DNA of 50,198 bases from Micavibrio sp. (GTDB lineage: Bacteria > Pseudomonadota > Alphaproteobacteria > Micavibrionales > Micavibrionaceae). Of this stretch, positions 10,270 through 21,742 are shown piece after piece; positions within the stretch are counted from its first letter, which is position 1; every line of letters begins with the position of its first letter. The translations under genes and the position numbers were made by a program. The stretch lies in assembly GCA_027075555.1 (NCBI GenBank), contig JALTAZ010000059.1, forward strand, positions 1-50,198. Reading direction: 5' to 3'. The notes beneath the pieces are model-generated. The model was given only the letters and a program-made list of their open reading frames with translations. It made no database searches and was not told the DNA's origin.

Positions 10270-11312
10270 TATCTCTCCATATATTTAGTTGGGTTAAGTG
10301 CCGATGTACCACGCCTAACTTCAAAATGAAGCTGTGGTTTTGAAACTGACCCTGTTGATCCTACCTTACCAATAACCGAGCCACGACTAACAACCTGCCC
10401 TTTGCGCACAGTTATCTTATCTAAATGAGCATAGGCCGTCATCCACTGATTTTCATGCCGTATCAATATAAGATTTCCTGAGCCTTTAAGCGCATTTCCT
10501 GCATAAACCACTACGCCATTTTCTGCCGCCTTTACTGAAGTACCATGCTTTGCCGCAATATTTATACCATCATTATGAAGCCCACTTTTTTTAGGGCCAA
10601 ATCCTGATATAATCTTGCCACGCACTGGACGTAAAAACTTAGCTGAAGATCGTTTAGGAGTTTTAGTATAAACTTTAGAAACCCTAATTGCTTTATCGCT
10701 TTTAGCCACCTTATTACTCTGCCATGGCTTACTTTTAGGAACAAGAACACCATCTTTTATAATTGCAGGTTTTGATTTTGGTCTAATACTAGAACTTGCC
10801 AAAACCTCTGCCTTATTAACTTTAGGTACAGATAATAGCTTAGACTTGTTGGGCTTAACTATTGATGAGTTTTCATCCTTAAGCTCACCTATAACAGAAG
10901 GCAGACGCAATATCTGACCACGGCGCAATATATATGGAGAACGTATATTATTCATATTTGCAACTTCAAACGAATTTACGTTAAACATACGTGAAACACC
11001 ATATAGAGTATCTCCGCTTTGAACCTTATACTCACGTGGAGGGGGTAATCTTAATCTTTGCCCCTCATAAAGTTTAAAAGGCGGTTTCATATTATTTAAT
11101 ATTGCAATATCACGCATTGGCAAAAGATAGCGATTAGAAACGCTGTATAATGTATCTCCCCTAGATACTGTATGAACCCCTGCACTTCCCGCTCCACTTG
11201 ATTGCCCATAATCAACAACAGGAGCAAAATTCCCCCCTCCACAAGAAGTTAAGAAAAATAGATATATTAAAGATAAATATGTAAGGCGAGCGCTCATAAG
11301 CCTATAATACAC
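10269..11312 (-). CDS. nlpD: LysM-repeat M23 peptidase-family lipoprotein, NlpD-like
   Basis: Lipobox-like LTSCGGG, two LysM (HTVSRGDTLYSVSNRY; YKVQSGDTLYGVSRMF), M23 domain (LHNDGINIAAKHGTSVKAAENGVVVYAGNALKGSGNLILIRH...HFEVRRGTSALNPTKY). Confidence 0.92.
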   Translation of the reverse strand: MYYRLMSARLTYLSLIYLFFLTSCGGGNFAPVVDYGQSSGAGSAGVHTVSRGDTLYSVSNRYLLPMRDIAILNNMKPPFKLYEGQRLRLPPPREYKVQSGDTLYGVSRMFNVNSFEVANMNNIRSPYILRRGQILRLPSVIGELKDENSSIVKPNKSKLLSVPKVNKAEVLASSSIRPKSKPAIIKDGVLVPKSKPWQSNKVAKSDKAIRVSKVYTKTPKRSSAKFLRPVRGKIISGFGPKKSGLHNDGINIAAKHGTSVKAAENGVVVYAGNALKGSGNLILIRHENQWMTAYAHLDKITVRKGQVVSRGSVIGKVGSTGSVSKPQLHFEVRRGTSALNPTKYMER

Positions 11313-11331
11313 CTCTAATCGCCTGCGGTCA

Positions 11332-12024
11332 TTATGAATTTACAACCATTTCCATATCATTTTTTTCATTGGTAACATCAGGCAATAAAGGAACAAAACG
11401 CACCGGCATAACATCACGTACAGCGTATGCATCACAGCTTTCACGCTTATATAATTTAAGAACCTGCTCTCCGGCATCACCAACTGGAATAATCATCAAC
11501 CCACCAATTTTAATTTGATACAGCAATTCTTGTGGTGGTTTTTCCCTTGCCGCGGCTGTAACTATGATTTTATCAAATGGGGCTTGATCTATACCATTTA
11601 TGCTTGGCCAGCCCTTCATTCCATCTGCAGCAATAGCGGTAATATTTCGTAAATTTAAATCGTTAAAGCGCCTTTCTGCACTCTTAAGTAAATTTTTATG
11701 ACGCTCTATAGTATAAACTCTACGCGATAAATGTGATAACACTGCGGCTTGATATCCGCAACCTGTGCCAATTTCCAAAACCTTATCGCGATCTGATAAC
11801 TTTAGCGACTGCGTCATAAAAGCTACGATATAAGGCTGACTTATCGTTTGCCCTAACCCAATTGGCAAAGCTATATTATCCCATGCCTGATCCTTGGAAT
11901 ATTCTGGAACAAAATAATCACGTGGAACACGCTCAAGCGCGCTTAATACATTAGTGTCAGTTATACCCTGGTTACGAAGTTCCATTATAAGGCGAATACG
12001 CTTATTAGCAGATTGTATATTCAT
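11332..12024 (-). CDS. pcm: Protein-L-isoaspartate O-methyltransferase
   Basis: RVPRDYFVPEYSKDQAWDNIALPIGLGQTISQPYIVAFMTQSL...VLEIGTGCGYQAAVLSHL. Confidence 0.95.
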   Translation of the reverse strand: MNIQSANKRIRLIMELRNQGITDTNVLSALERVPRDYFVPEYSKDQAWDNIALPIGLGQTISQPYIVAFMTQSLKLSDRDKVLEIGTGCGYQAAVLSHLSRRVYTIERHKNLLKSAERRFNDLNLRNITAIAADGMKGWPSINGIDQAPFDKIIVTAAAREKPPQELLYQIKIGGLMIIPVGDAGEQVLKLYKRESCDAYAVRDVMPVRFVPLLPDVTNEKNDMEMVVNS

Positions 12025-13781
12025 TAATTTCTAAGCCTATACATAAAATTAAACCCCATATTATCAACATCAGGTTTACCATACTTAATAGATCCACTCA
12101 TTGAATAAAAATCTATTTTATATAATAAATCTTTATTTTCACCAGTAAGAACAATATTTTGAATATTAGATTTTAAATCAACTTTTTTAGATACAAACTC
12201 ATTTATATCAATGTATATAGTGTCATACATGCTGATATAAATAGCAAGCTCTCCATTATTATATTTTATCTTTATTTCATCATTACCTTGCGATTTCCAA
12301 TTATTTTCCCAACCTTTACCATTTGAATATGTATAAATATTCACATTTCGAAGCATCATGTCATATCCACTAATATCAACAAAATTATTACGCGCGCGAT
12401 TTATATAAAAACGATCATTTCTTTGAGATCGATGGCTATAGCGAACATAGTCAAAACCAAGATATTTAGTTAAATTATAACCACCTGAACATGACCAACT
12501 ATCCTTATTATCAGTATTGAACAATGGCTCTAACATACGATCCCGATTAGAACGGCACAGATAATCTAAAATAGAGCTGATACTTAATCTATCATCAAAA
12601 GGTATATCTTCTTTAGTTTTAACAATTTTTCCCTCTTGCAAAATATTATGTTTTTCCAATAGATTTTCTAACCTTGAAAATTGACTAACACCAGATAGAC
12701 TAACCCCACCCCAAGGACCAAATGATGCAAACACAAGCAGCATTGCCAAAGTCATCGGTATAGCCTTAATTGGAATTTTACTGCGAATATTACCAAGAGC
12801 CAAAATAGCTAACCACAGAGCAGAAATCATAAGCAAATAGCGTTGCTCGGTAATACCATAAGCGCTTACCCTTTCCCATATTGCATAAAAATGAAAGCCC
12901 ACAGGAATGATCAACGCAGGGAAAAATACCTTATAAAATAGGCGAAGCTGCATCGCACCTGTATTTTTCATTGGCCATGCAAGCAAATATGTAACAATTC
13001 CTGCACCTGCAAAACCGCTTATCATATATGCAAGATAGCCATTTGGAACTTCACCACTAAATATAATTTTGATAAAATAAGCATATAATATAAGCAAATA
13101 AACAAATACCATAGGCGCAGAAATCCAATTAGCAATAAATCGTAGCCCCGTAAGGTCTTGACAATCATCTTGGCTATATTCAAAACGCTTTGGCACCCAT
13201 GAAAGGGCATAAAGGGGGCCTAAGACAAAGGCCGCAAACAACCAGATATCAAAATAAATTTTTTCATCAATATCAACATCAAATAATGTATGAATAGCAA
13301 ACATCGCTAGGCTTAATCCACCTGCAAACATAACCAAAGCAGCGTAGGAAACAACCACTCCAAACCACATAGTGCGATTAAAAAACCAAAATGATGTATC
13401 ATCACCAGATTTTATATAAGGTGCAAACATTATACCAAGTAATAATGCAGGCATTATAAACATTAAGTGCATATACCAAACATTAGAAAAACCAATCAAT
13501 AATGCTATAGTAATCCCTATAATAGAGCTAATAATAAAATGTTTAATAAATGACCAATTATTGCTCTCTGCAACTAATTTTGAAATTCCAAACCAGAAAT
13601 AAAGACTACTTAATATTGCAAAAACACGCCCTAATATATCATCATCTTCATCAATAAAATCATGAACAATCATTACGGATAAAACAAACATGAAAAACGC
13701 ACAAACAACCGACAAAGGAAAGCGTTTTACAGTTTTAACTAAATCGCCAACAGGCAACAATCTATGTAATAATTTGCTCAT
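12024..13781 (-). CDS. DUF4153-type polytopic membrane protein
   Basis: 585 aa, many TM helices, then soluble C-terminal domain; LFAAFVLGPLYALSWVPKRFEY; 1-nt stop/start overlap with pcm. Confidence 0.75.
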   Translation of the reverse strand: MSKLLHRLLPVGDLVKTVKRFPLSVVCAFFMFVLSVMIVHDFIDEDDDILGRVFAILSSLYFWFGISKLVAESNNWSFIKHFIISSIIGITIALLIGFSNVWYMHLMFIMPALLLGIMFAPYIKSGDDTSFWFFNRTMWFGVVVSYAALVMFAGGLSLAMFAIHTLFDVDIDEKIYFDIWLFAAFVLGPLYALSWVPKRFEYSQDDCQDLTGLRFIANWISAPMVFVYLLILYAYFIKIIFSGEVPNGYLAYMISGFAGAGIVTYLLAWPMKNTGAMQLRLFYKVFFPALIIPVGFHFYAIWERVSAYGITEQRYLLMISALWLAILALGNIRSKIPIKAIPMTLAMLLVFASFGPWGGVSLSGVSQFSRLENLLEKHNILQEGKIVKTKEDIPFDDRLSISSILDYLCRSNRDRMLEPLFNTDNKDSWSCSGGYNLTKYLGFDYVRYSHRSQRNDRFYINRARNNFVDISGYDMMLRNVNIYTYSNGKGWENNWKSQGNDEIKIKYNNGELAIYISMYDTIYIDINEFVSKKVDLKSNIQNIVLTGENKDLLYKIDFYSMSGSIKYGKPDVDNMGFNFMYRLRN

Positions 13782-13878
13782 TTAAAATCTTTCATGTAAG
13801 CTTTGTTTTGATGCAAAGCATATATTTATAATATATAATAACATCTATATATAAAAATATAGAAAGAAAGGTATAAAT

Positions 13879-13947
13879 ATGCCTACCTATAAATCATATA
13901 ATTCAGATACAAAAAAACCTATTGAAAACCCAACCCCTTGGAGATAA
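13879..13947 (+). CDS. Putative 22-aa microprotein
   Basis: ATG..TAA encoding MPTYKSYNSDTKKPIENPTPWR; strong SD AGAAAGG about 9 nt upstream; below the ORF-track length cut-off. Confidence 0.35.
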   Translation: MPTYKSYNSDTKKPIENPTPWR

Positions 13948-13997
13948 CTCTATTCTATAACCTTAAAAAAATAGAGCTAATGTAAGGCTTTTGGGCT

Positions 13998-15272
13998 TTA
14001 TGTTCTGATTATCTTTTCAATTCCACCCATATAGGGCTTTAAAACTTCTGGAACAATGATTCCACCATCAATCGGGTCATAGTAATTTTCTATAACTGCA
14101 ATAAGCGCACGCCCTACAGCCACACCAGAGCCATTAAGAGTATGAACATATCTAGTATCCTTTGCACCTTTTACACGCGTACGGGCATTCATGCGTCTAG
14201 CTTGAAAATCCTTACAATTTGAAACGCTTGAAATCTCACGATAGGTTTCTTGCCCAGGCAACCATACCTCAATATCATAGGTTTTAGTTGCACCAAAGCC
14301 AGTATCACCGCTACATAAAATGACAGTGCGAAAGGGCAACTCTAACTTTTTCAAAACAGTTTCCGCGCAATTTAACATATGTTCATGCTCTTCCTCAGAT
14401 TTTTCGGGCGTGGTAATGCTTACCATTTCAACCTTATAGAATTGATGCTGGCGCAACATTCCGCGCGTATCTCTTCCGGCTGATCCCGCTTCTGATCTAA
14501 AACACGGAGTATGCGCACAATATCGGCGTGGCAAGCTATCATGATCAACTATCTGCCCTGCTACCATATTTGTTAAAGGAACTTCAGCAGTTGGAATAAG
14601 ATAGTGATCAGTCTCCCTTGTACTAAACTGATCTTCAGCAAATTTTGGCAACTGACTTGTACCATAAAGCGCATTATCACGCACTAAAAGCGGTGGTGAA
14701 ACCTCAATATAGCCATGATCTCGCGTATGAATATCAATAAAAAATTGTGATAAAGCTCGCTCCAAACGCGCTATAGCACCTATTAAAATAGTAAATCTTG
14801 CCCCCGACATTTTAGCTGCCATTTCAAAATCTATACCGCCAATGTCCTCTCCTATCTCAACATGATCGGGACCATTAAGAGATTTTATATCTCCCCATTT
14901 ATAAAGTTCCTTATTATCGCCCTCATCTGTACCGTCGGGTACATCAACACTAAGAAGGTTTGGTAAGGAGGAAAGAATATTTTTTAACTGCTCGCCTAGC
15001 TTTCTATCTTTTTCTTCAAGCTCTGCCACTTGCCCCTTGATAGCGGCAACAGCTTCCATTTGAGCCATAGCATCACCACCATCTTTTTTAATGATGCCAA
15101 TCTTTTTGGATTCCTCATTACGCTTGGCTTGCAATTCCTGTAGTAAGGTTTGTACTCTACGCTTTTTTTCATCAATTTTTAAGATTTCAGATGTCCGAGG
15201 CTCTAGCCCCCTGCGCGCCCAAGCCTTATCAAAAAATTCAGGTTCTTTGCGAATTGCACGTATATCAAACAT
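13998..15272 (-). CDS. serS: Seryl-tRNA synthetase
   Basis: [25 protein letters not shown]...[15 protein letters not shown]...[27 protein letters not shown]...[17 protein letters not shown]. Confidence 0.98.
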   Translation of the reverse strand: MFDIRAIRKEPEFFDKAWARRGLEPRTSEILKIDEKKRRVQTLLQELQAKRNEESKKIGIIKKDGGDAMAQMEAVAAIKGQVAELEEKDRKLGEQLKNILSSLPNLLSVDVPDGTDEGDNKELYKWGDIKSLNGPDHVEIGEDIGGIDFEMAAKMSGARFTILIGAIARLERALSQFFIDIHTRDHGYIEVSPPLLVRDNALYGTSQLPKFAEDQFSTRETDHYLIPTAEVPLTNMVAGQIVDHDSLPRRYCAHTPCFRSEAGSAGRDTRGMLRQHQFYKVEMVSITTPEKSEEEHEHMLNCAETVLKKLELPFRTVILCSGDTGFGATKTYDIEVWLPGQETYREISSVSNCKDFQARRMNARTRVKGAKDTRYVHTLNGSGVAVGRALIAVIENYYDPIDGGIIVPEVLKPYMGGIEKIIRT

Positions 15273-15345
15273 TACTTCAGCCTTTTTGGTAATATAATTT
15301 ACTATTGGTCTTTATACCTAAAATCTGACACAATAAAAGGCAACA

Positions 15346-16248
15346 ATGATTAAAAAAACTAAAAAGAAAAATATTTATACGCTTTTGGATCCTGAGAATC
15401 CGCTTCCTACAGTTTTTGACTCTCCCCATAGCGGAAATATATATCCCGATGATTTTGGATATGATTGTAGCTTAGAGGATCTAAGGCGCAATGAAGATGC
15501 CTATATTGATGAGCTTTTTAATAAAGCCCCAAGATTTAAAGCTCCCCTACTTTGTGCCTTATTCCCACGCAGCTACATTGATCCGAACCGCACACGCAAT
15601 GATATTGATGAGAATATGATTGAAGGTTCATGGCCCAAAGAAGAGTTTGGCGAGATAATACCCTCCAAACGTTCCTATTCTGGCATTGGATTGATCAGTC
15701 GCACAATAGGATCAGGAGCATATATATACAGGCGTAAACTAGACCCAAAAGAGATCATGAACCGTATAAGAACCTATTATGACCCATATCACGATATATT
15801 ACGCACCCTGCTTGAAAGGGCCTATAGTGATTATGGTCAATTTTGGCATATAAATCTTCACTCTATGCCAGCAAACAGTGCCTATCCAAAACGCGATATT
15901 AAGTTTGAAAATGGACGAATTAAGGCAAGTGATATTGTATTAGGTGATCTTGATGGGAGCACGTGTAATCGTGACTTTATCAATGGTTTAAAGGATTTTT
16001 GGAAAGATCATGGCTATAGGGTTACAATAAATGACCCATTTAAAGGGGTGGAGATAATATCGCGCTATTCTCAACCCACCATAGGAAAAAATAGCGTTCA
16101 AATAGAGATCAATAGATCACTTTATATGAACGAAAAAACAGGAGAAAAAAGCCCAGATTTTAATACATTCAAAGATCACTGTACCGAAATGATTCAATTT
16201 TGCTCTGAATTTGCACTAAAAAACCTTTCCCCCATAGCAGCAGATTAA
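15346..16248 (+). CDS. N-formylglutamate amidohydrolase family protein
   Basis: [17 protein letters not shown]...[16 protein letters not shown]...[18 protein letters not shown]...[13 protein letters not shown]. Confidence 0.88.
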   Translation: MIKKTKKKNIYTLLDPENPLPTVFDSPHSGNIYPDDFGYDCSLEDLRRNEDAYIDELFNKAPRFKAPLLCALFPRSYIDPNRTRNDIDENMIEGSWPKEEFGEIIPSKRSYSGIGLISRTIGSGAYIYRRKLDPKEIMNRIRTYYDPYHDILRTLLERAYSDYGQFWHINLHSMPANSAYPKRDIKFENGRIKASDIVLGDLDGSTCNRDFINGLKDFWKDHGYRVTINDPFKGVEIISRYSQPTIGKNSVQIEINRSLYMNEKTGEKSPDFNTFKDHCTEMIQFCSEFALKNLSPIAAD

Positions 16249-16868
16249 AAAACTTCATCAAATTTTTTATGCAACATTTGATCTAGTTCTTCCATAGTTA
16301 TATCCAATCCTAAATCATGCAAGCTGGTTACGCCGTGCTCTGTAATGCCACAAGGAACAATTCCTTTAAAATGTGAAAGATCTGGATTAAGGTTAATAGC
16401 AATGCCATGATACGTAACCCACCGACGTATTCTAACCCCAATAGCAGCAATCTTACTTTCCGAACCATCTGGCATAACCACCCAGATTCCAACGCGCCCT
16501 TTTCTGCGCTCTGCTTTAACGTCAAAATTTGCCAAAGTTTTAATAATCCATTCTTCTAGCGACCATATATAATATTTTATATCTGGCTTTGACTGACGTT
16601 TTTTAAGATCAAGCATAACATAGGCAATACGCTGTCCCGGTCCATGATAGGTGTATTCTCCACCTCGTCCTGTCTTATACACTGGAAAAATATTATCAAG
16701 CAAATCACTGTCTTTTGCATTTGTTCCTGCCGTATATAAAGATGAATGTTCAAGCAACCATACCAATTCAGAGCCATGATTATCGCGCATATCTGATACG
16801 CGTTTTTCCATTTGCTTAATCGCTTCTTTATAAGGAACTATATCTTTTTCAATAATCCACTCTACCAT
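16245..16868 (-). CDS. lipB: Octanoyltransferase (lipoyl(octanoyl) transferase)
   Basis: [22 protein letters not shown]...[24 protein letters not shown]...[48 protein letters not shown]. Confidence 0.96.
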   Translation of the reverse strand: MVEWIIEKDIVPYKEAIKQMEKRVSDMRDNHGSELVWLLEHSSLYTAGTNAKDSDLLDNIFPVYKTGRGGEYTYHGPGQRIAYVMLDLKKRQSKPDIKYYIWSLEEWIIKTLANFDVKAERRKGRVGIWVVMPDGSESKIAAIGVRIRRWVTYHGIAINLNPDLSHFKGIVPCGITEHGVTSLHDLGLDITMEELDQMLHKKFDEVF

Positions 16869-17000
16869 TAGTTATACCATTAGTCTTAATATGCACTAAT
16901 TTTGTTGCAGCGCAATGATTTACTCACTTGCCCTTAACATAAAGATTTGTTATTCCTCACCCTTATATTTTGATGGCTATGCATAAGCAAGGTAAATTAT

Positions 17001-17087
<87 letters not shown>

Positions 17088-17153
17088 TTGAAATAAAGCA
17101 AAAAAACTAGAGATAACCAGTAATCATAATATAGGCAAAATGGATTAAAACTC

Positions 17154-19487
17154 ATGGACAAAAAACAAGAAGAAGAAAAAGCATTTAGAGAATGTGCATT
17201 AAAGTATCACTCTCACCCAACACCAGGAAAAATTGCTATACGAGCAACTAAGGGTATGGCTACGCAGCGCGATCTTGCTCTTGCATATTCCCCAGGGGTT
17301 GCAGCTCCTTGTGAAGAAATAGCTAAAGACCCGCTAACCGCTTATGATTACACGTCACGTGGAAACTTGGTCGCAGTTATAACTAACGGTACAGCAGTTC
17401 TTGGTCTTGGTGATCTTGGCGCACTGGCATCAAAACCAGTTATGGAAGGAAAATCTGTTCTATTTAAAAAATTTGCAAATATCGATTCGGTTGATGTAGA
17501 GGTTGATGAAACCGATGTTGATAAGTTAGTTGAAATTATTTCATCTTTAGAACCCACTTATGGGGGGATAAATCTAGAAGACTTCAAAGCTCCAGAATGT
17601 TTTGAGCTTGAAAGAAAACTAAAAGAAAAAATGAATATTCCTGTATTTCATGACGATCAACACGGAACAGCAATTATTGTAACAGCGGCATTCATAAACT
17701 GGATACATCACTCTGGGCGCAATATGGAAGATATCCGACTCGTTGCCTCTGGCGCTGGTGCTTCGGCTATTGCTTGTTTGAACTTGCTTGTACACGCTGG
17801 ATTAAAACGTGAGAACATAGTTGTTTGCGACCGTAATGGAGTTGTCTATGAAGGACGTACAGAGGGAATGGATCCTCAAAAAGCTGTATTCGCTTCAAAA
17901 ACAAATGCCAGAACATTAGATGATGCTATTGAAGGGGCTGACGTATTTCTTGGCCTGTCAGGCCCTGGAGTTATGGATAAGGAAAAAGTGTCAAAAATGG
18001 CTGATGCTCCGCTAATCATGGCTTTGGCTAATCCTACTCCTGAAATTATGCCTGAAGATGCTTATGAAGCCAAGCCAGATGCTATTGTATGTACTGGTCG
18101 CTCTGATTATACAAATCAGGTTAACAATGTTTTGTGTTTTCCTTTCATATTTCGTGGCGCACTTGATGTTGGCGCAACAACAATAAATGAGGAAATGAAA
18201 CTTGCTTGTGTTAAGGCTCTTGCTGAACTTGCGCGCAAAGAAGCCACAGCAGAAGTTGCCTCAGTTTACAGCGATGAGAACCTTACTTTTGGTCGTGACT
18301 ATCTTATACCAAAGCCATTCGACCCGCGCTTGATCGTTGATCTTCCCATCGCCGTTGCAAAAGCAGCGATGGATAGCGGCGTTGCCACCCGTCCCATTGA
18401 AGATTTCGAAGCATATGAGCATAAATTACAGCAATATTTTTTCCGCTCACAGCTTGTTATGCGGCCAATATTTTCACGCGCAAAGGAAAATCCAAAACGT
18501 GTTGTCTACTGTGAAGGTGAAGAAGAACGCGTCTTACAAGCAACACAAATCGCTTTAGATGAAAATCTGGCAAGACCAATTTTGATTGGGCGAGAGTCTG
18601 TTGTACGTGAACGCATAAAAAGATTGGGATTGCGTATGCAGCCGCGCAAAGATTTTGATTTAGTTGACCCCCAAGATGATCCTAGATACCGCGAATATTG
18701 GGAGGCATACCATAATATTATGGAGCGCAGAGGCCTTACTCCAGATGATGCCAAAACAGTATTACGCACTAAACCGACAGTTATTGGCGCACTTATGGTA
18801 TATAAAGATGCGGCTGATGCAGTTCTTTGTGGTACGCAAGGACACTTCCATTCCCACCTTGAAGATATTATAGATATTATAGGTCTTAAACCTGGTGTTG
18901 AAACTCCTGCAGCACTTAGCCCTCTATTAATTTCTCAAGGAACATATTTCTTTTGTGATACACAAATAAATACTGACCCAACGATTGCACAAATTTCAGA
19001 GATGACCCTCTTAGCAGCCGAAGAAGTGCGGCGTTTTGGTATTCGCCCCAAAGTAGCCCTGCTATCTCATTCTAATTTTGGCACAATTGATTGCAAAACA
19101 TCTGACAAAATGCGCGCTGCTTATGCGGATATAAGACGCAGAGATCCAGAATTAGAAATTGATGGTGAGATGCAAGCCGATACAGCGCTATCAGAAACAA
19201 TACGACACCGTATAATGCCAAATTCTAAACTTAGCGGTCAAGCAAACTTGTTTATTATGCCTAATGTAGAATCTGCTAATATATCATTTAATATGGTAAA
19301 ATCATTTTCAGATGGAATAAGTATAGGTCCTGTTCTTCTTGGAATGTCTAGACCTGCTCATATTTTGACGCCCTCAACAACTACAAGAGGAATTGTTAAC
19401 ATGACAGCCCTTGCCACAGTGGGTTCACAGATTTTTGATGATTCTATGACAGATAATATCACTCATCGTCTTATAAAAAGCGCATAA
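17154..19487 (+). CDS. maeB: NADP-dependent malic enzyme with C-terminal phosphotransacetylase-like domain
   Basis: [20 protein letters not shown]...[23 protein letters not shown]...[13 protein letters not shown]-terminal PTA-like [32 protein letters not shown]. Confidence 0.96.
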   Translation: MDKKQEEEKAFRECALKYHSHPTPGKIAIRATKGMATQRDLALAYSPGVAAPCEEIAKDPLTAYDYTSRGNLVAVITNGTAVLGLGDLGALASKPVMEGKSVLFKKFANIDSVDVEVDETDVDKLVEIISSLEPTYGGINLEDFKAPECFELERKLKEKMNIPVFHDDQHGTAIIVTAAFINWIHHSGRNMEDIRLVASGAGASAIACLNLLVHAGLKRENIVVCDRNGVVYEGRTEGMDPQKAVFASKTNARTLDDAIEGADVFLGLSGPGVMDKEKVSKMADAPLIMALANPTPEIMPEDAYEAKPDAIVCTGRSDYTNQVNNVLCFPFIFRGALDVGATTINEEMKLACVKALAELARKEATAEVASVYSDENLTFGRDYLIPKPFDPRLIVDLPIAVAKAAMDSGVATRPIEDFEAYEHKLQQYFFRSQLVMRPIFSRAKENPKRVVYCEGEEERVLQATQIALDENLARPILIGRESVVRERIKRLGLRMQPRKDFDLVDPQDDPRYREYWEAYHNIMERRGLTPDDAKTVLRTKPTVIGALMVYKDAADAVLCGTQGHFHSHLEDIIDIIGLKPGVETPAALSPLLISQGTYFFCDTQINTDPTIAQISEMTLLAAEEVRRFGIRPKVALLSHSNFGTIDCKTSDKMRAAYADIRRRDPELEIDGEMQADTALSETIRHRIMPNSKLSGQANLFIMPNVESANISFNMVKSFSDGISIGPVLLGMSRPAHILTPSTTTRGIVNMTALATVGSQIFDDSMTDNITHRLIKSA

Positions 19488-19533
19488 TACAGGTGACAAG
19501 GGTGAATAACCTGTAAATATGGCATTATCTGCT

Positions 19534-19555
19534 GGCAAGCCTTGCAAGGCTTGCC
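19534..19555. terminator. 22-bp perfect palindrome GGCAAGCCTTGCAAGGCTTGCC between maeB and mgtE (possible terminator/hairpin)
   Basis: Sequence equals its own reverse complement; followed by T-containing but not a strong T-run sequence. Confidence 0.5.
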
Positions 19556-19601
19556 TATACTTGTTTTGTAAATAATTTCAATATCTTTTAGTACGTGTAA
19601 T

Positions 19602-21017
19602 TTGTGCATGGATAAAGGCGGAAACATGGACAAGAGTTCTTCTGGTAAAAAAATATCAAATCTGGAAGATGTTAAGTATCACTTACCTGATGAACAAATC
19701 AGAGAAATAGTTGATGCCACGCGTTCCCAAGATTCAGACACTGTACATGCTGTCCTTGATGATCTTAGTGTTGCCGATAGCGCCGAACTTTTAAGCAAAA
19801 TAAAAGAAGAAGATCGTAACGAACTGCTATCTATGTATAGTGATATACTTGATCCTGCAATTTTTACAGAGATGGATCCTGAGCTAAGACGTGTTTACCT
19901 CTCATCTATGACAGCATCACGCATTGCTCAAATGATTTCAGAGCTTGAGAGTGATGATGCCCTATTGCTGATAGAAAATCTTGAACCCGAATTTCAGCAA
20001 GAAATTATTAAAAAATTATCCGCTAAAACTCGCATTGCCTTAGAAGAAGGTTTGAATTTTCCTGAAGATAGTGCCGGACGATTGATGCAAAGAGAACTTG
20101 TATCAATTCCTGATTTTTGGACAGTAGGAAAAACAGTTGATTATCTACGCACTGCCTCCGATACCTTACCAGAAGATTTTTTTGATATTTTTATTGTTGA
20201 TCCCGCACATCACTTAACTGGTGAAATCCCTCTAAGCAGGTTAGTAAGGGCAAAAAGATCGGAAAAAATTAAAAACCTTAGCCTTGATGAAGTGCACCCT
20301 GTTCATGCACAAACAGATCAAGAAGAAGTCGCTCACATGTTCCGCCGTGAAAATATTGTTTCCGCGCCAGTGGTTGATGATTCTAATAGGTTAATTGGAG
20401 TTATAACAATTGACGATGTTGTTGATGTTATTGACCAAGAAGCCCAAGAAGATATTCTACGTCTAGCAGGTGTTGATTCTGGTGACTTATACAAGGCGGT
20501 TATATCTACTACAAGCACGCGCTTTCGGTGGCTATTTATTAACCTTATTACAGCAATTCTAGCATCTATTGTAATTTCATTTTTTGATGCCACGATTGAA
20601 CAAATAGTAGCCCTAGCCGTGCTTATGCCTATTGTTGCTTCTATGGGAGGCAATGCAGGAACACAAGCTTTAACCGTTGCTGTTAGAGCCATTGCTACCC
20701 ACGAATTAACTGGTGCAAATGCATGGCACGTGATATGGAAAGAAACACTTGTTGGAGCTGTGAACGGTTTTTTATTCGCTGTTATAATTGGCATATTAGC
20801 CGCCCTTTGGTTTAAAACCTCTATTTTAGGAATTGTAATTGCCCTTGCCATGATAACCAATATGATAGTAGCAGGTCTTTTCGGGGCAAGTATTCCCCTA
20901 ATACTTAAAAAATTCGGCAGTGACCCAGCCGTATCATCTACAGTATTACTAACAACTGTAACCGATGTTATTGGATTTTTATCATTTCTTGGGCTAGCAA
21001 CAATATTTATGTCCTAA
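19602..21017 (+). CDS. mgtE: Magnesium transporter MgtE
   Basis: MgtE N domain, CBS domains (REN IVSAPVVDDSNRLIGVITIDDVVDVI), TM domain VLMPIVASMGGNAGTQALTVAVRAIATHEL. Start could be MDKSSSGKK at 19626. Confidence 0.95.
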   Translation: MCMDKGGNMDKSSSGKKISNLEDVKYHLPDEQIREIVDATRSQDSDTVHAVLDDLSVADSAELLSKIKEEDRNELLSMYSDILDPAIFTEMDPELRRVYLSSMTASRIAQMISELESDDALLLIENLEPEFQQEIIKKLSAKTRIALEEGLNFPEDSAGRLMQRELVSIPDFWTVGKTVDYLRTASDTLPEDFFDIFIVDPAHHLTGEIPLSRLVRAKRSEKIKNLSLDEVHPVHAQTDQEEVAHMFRRENIVSAPVVDDSNRLIGVITIDDVVDVIDQEAQEDILRLAGVDSGDLYKAVISTTSTRFRWLFINLITAILASIVISFFDATIEQIVALAVLMPIVASMGGNAGTQALTVAVRAIATHELTGANAWHVIWKETLVGAVNGFLFAVIIGILAALWFKTSILGIVIALAMITNMIVAGLFGASIPLILKKFGSDPAVSSTVLLTTVTDVIGFLSFLGLATIFMS

Positions 21018-21098
21018 AATATATGAAATATATGCATATGCCCTTTAAAGTAACCACATTAGTATTAGTAAATATAACTCGTATTCATTTTTTACAAC

Positions 21099-21120
21099 TT
21101 ACATACAAATTACATACAAA
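21099..21120. repeat. 11-bp tandem repeat TTACATACAAA x2
   Basis: 21099-21109 and 21110-21120 identical, upstream of GNAT gene. Confidence 0.9.
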
Positions 21121-21192
21121 CATTTGTCTTGCATTGTAAAATGCCATATAACAGATAATCTAAAATATATAACATTAAAATTTAATTATATT

Positions 21193-21726
21193 ATGTCAGC
21201 AGCAAAATTAGAAAGACCAAGCATAGAACATAGAGAAAGCTACATAGAGGCTTTAAAAGAGTTCCAAGAAGAAGGGCGTTATACATTCTTGGACATTCAC
21301 GATGTTGAAAAGAATTTTGAAAGCTTTATAGAAAAACTAAATGATGGTAAGAAAAACCTGCATAAACCATATGAAGATTGGGTAGAACCTGTGCCAGAGA
21401 CTGTATTATGGCTGATAAAAGAAAATGAATTTATTGGAACTTTAAATATCCGTCACCGCCTAAACTGGCATTTGGAAAAATGGGGAGGACATCTAAACTT
21501 TGTCATTCGTCCTTCTATGCGCGGCAAGGGTTTTGGTAAAAAACTACTACAAAAGGCCATACCCTACATTGCATATTTAGGAATAGACAAAGCTCTAATA
21601 ACTGTTGACCCTAAGGACGCTGCTGCAAATCGTATTGTTCAATTTGTAGGGGCAAAGCTTGAAGATACCCTTCCCGCAACTGACAAATTCCCAGAAAGAA
21701 ATCGTTATTGGCTAGATTGCACATAG
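21193..21726 (+). CDS. GNAT family N-acetyltransferase
   Basis: WLIKENEFIGTLNIRHRLNWHLEKWGGHLNFVIRPSMRGKGFGKKLLQKAIPYIAYLGIDKALITVDPKDAAANRI; start refined to internal MSAAKLERPS. Confidence 0.88.
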   Translation: MSAAKLERPSIEHRESYIEALKEFQEEGRYTFLDIHDVEKNFESFIEKLNDGKKNLHKPYEDWVEPVPETVLWLIKENEFIGTLNIRHRLNWHLEKWGGHLNFVIRPSMRGKGFGKKLLQKAIPYIAYLGIDKALITVDPKDAAANRIVQFVGAKLEDTLPATDKFPERNRYWLDCT

Positions 21727-21742
21727 GACTTAAGATCAATTT

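Noticed and set aside
20333-20860. 175-aa minus-strand ORF inside mgtE
   Set aside because: Fully antisense to a well-conserved MgtE coding region; no SD or recognisable family; typical shadow ORF.
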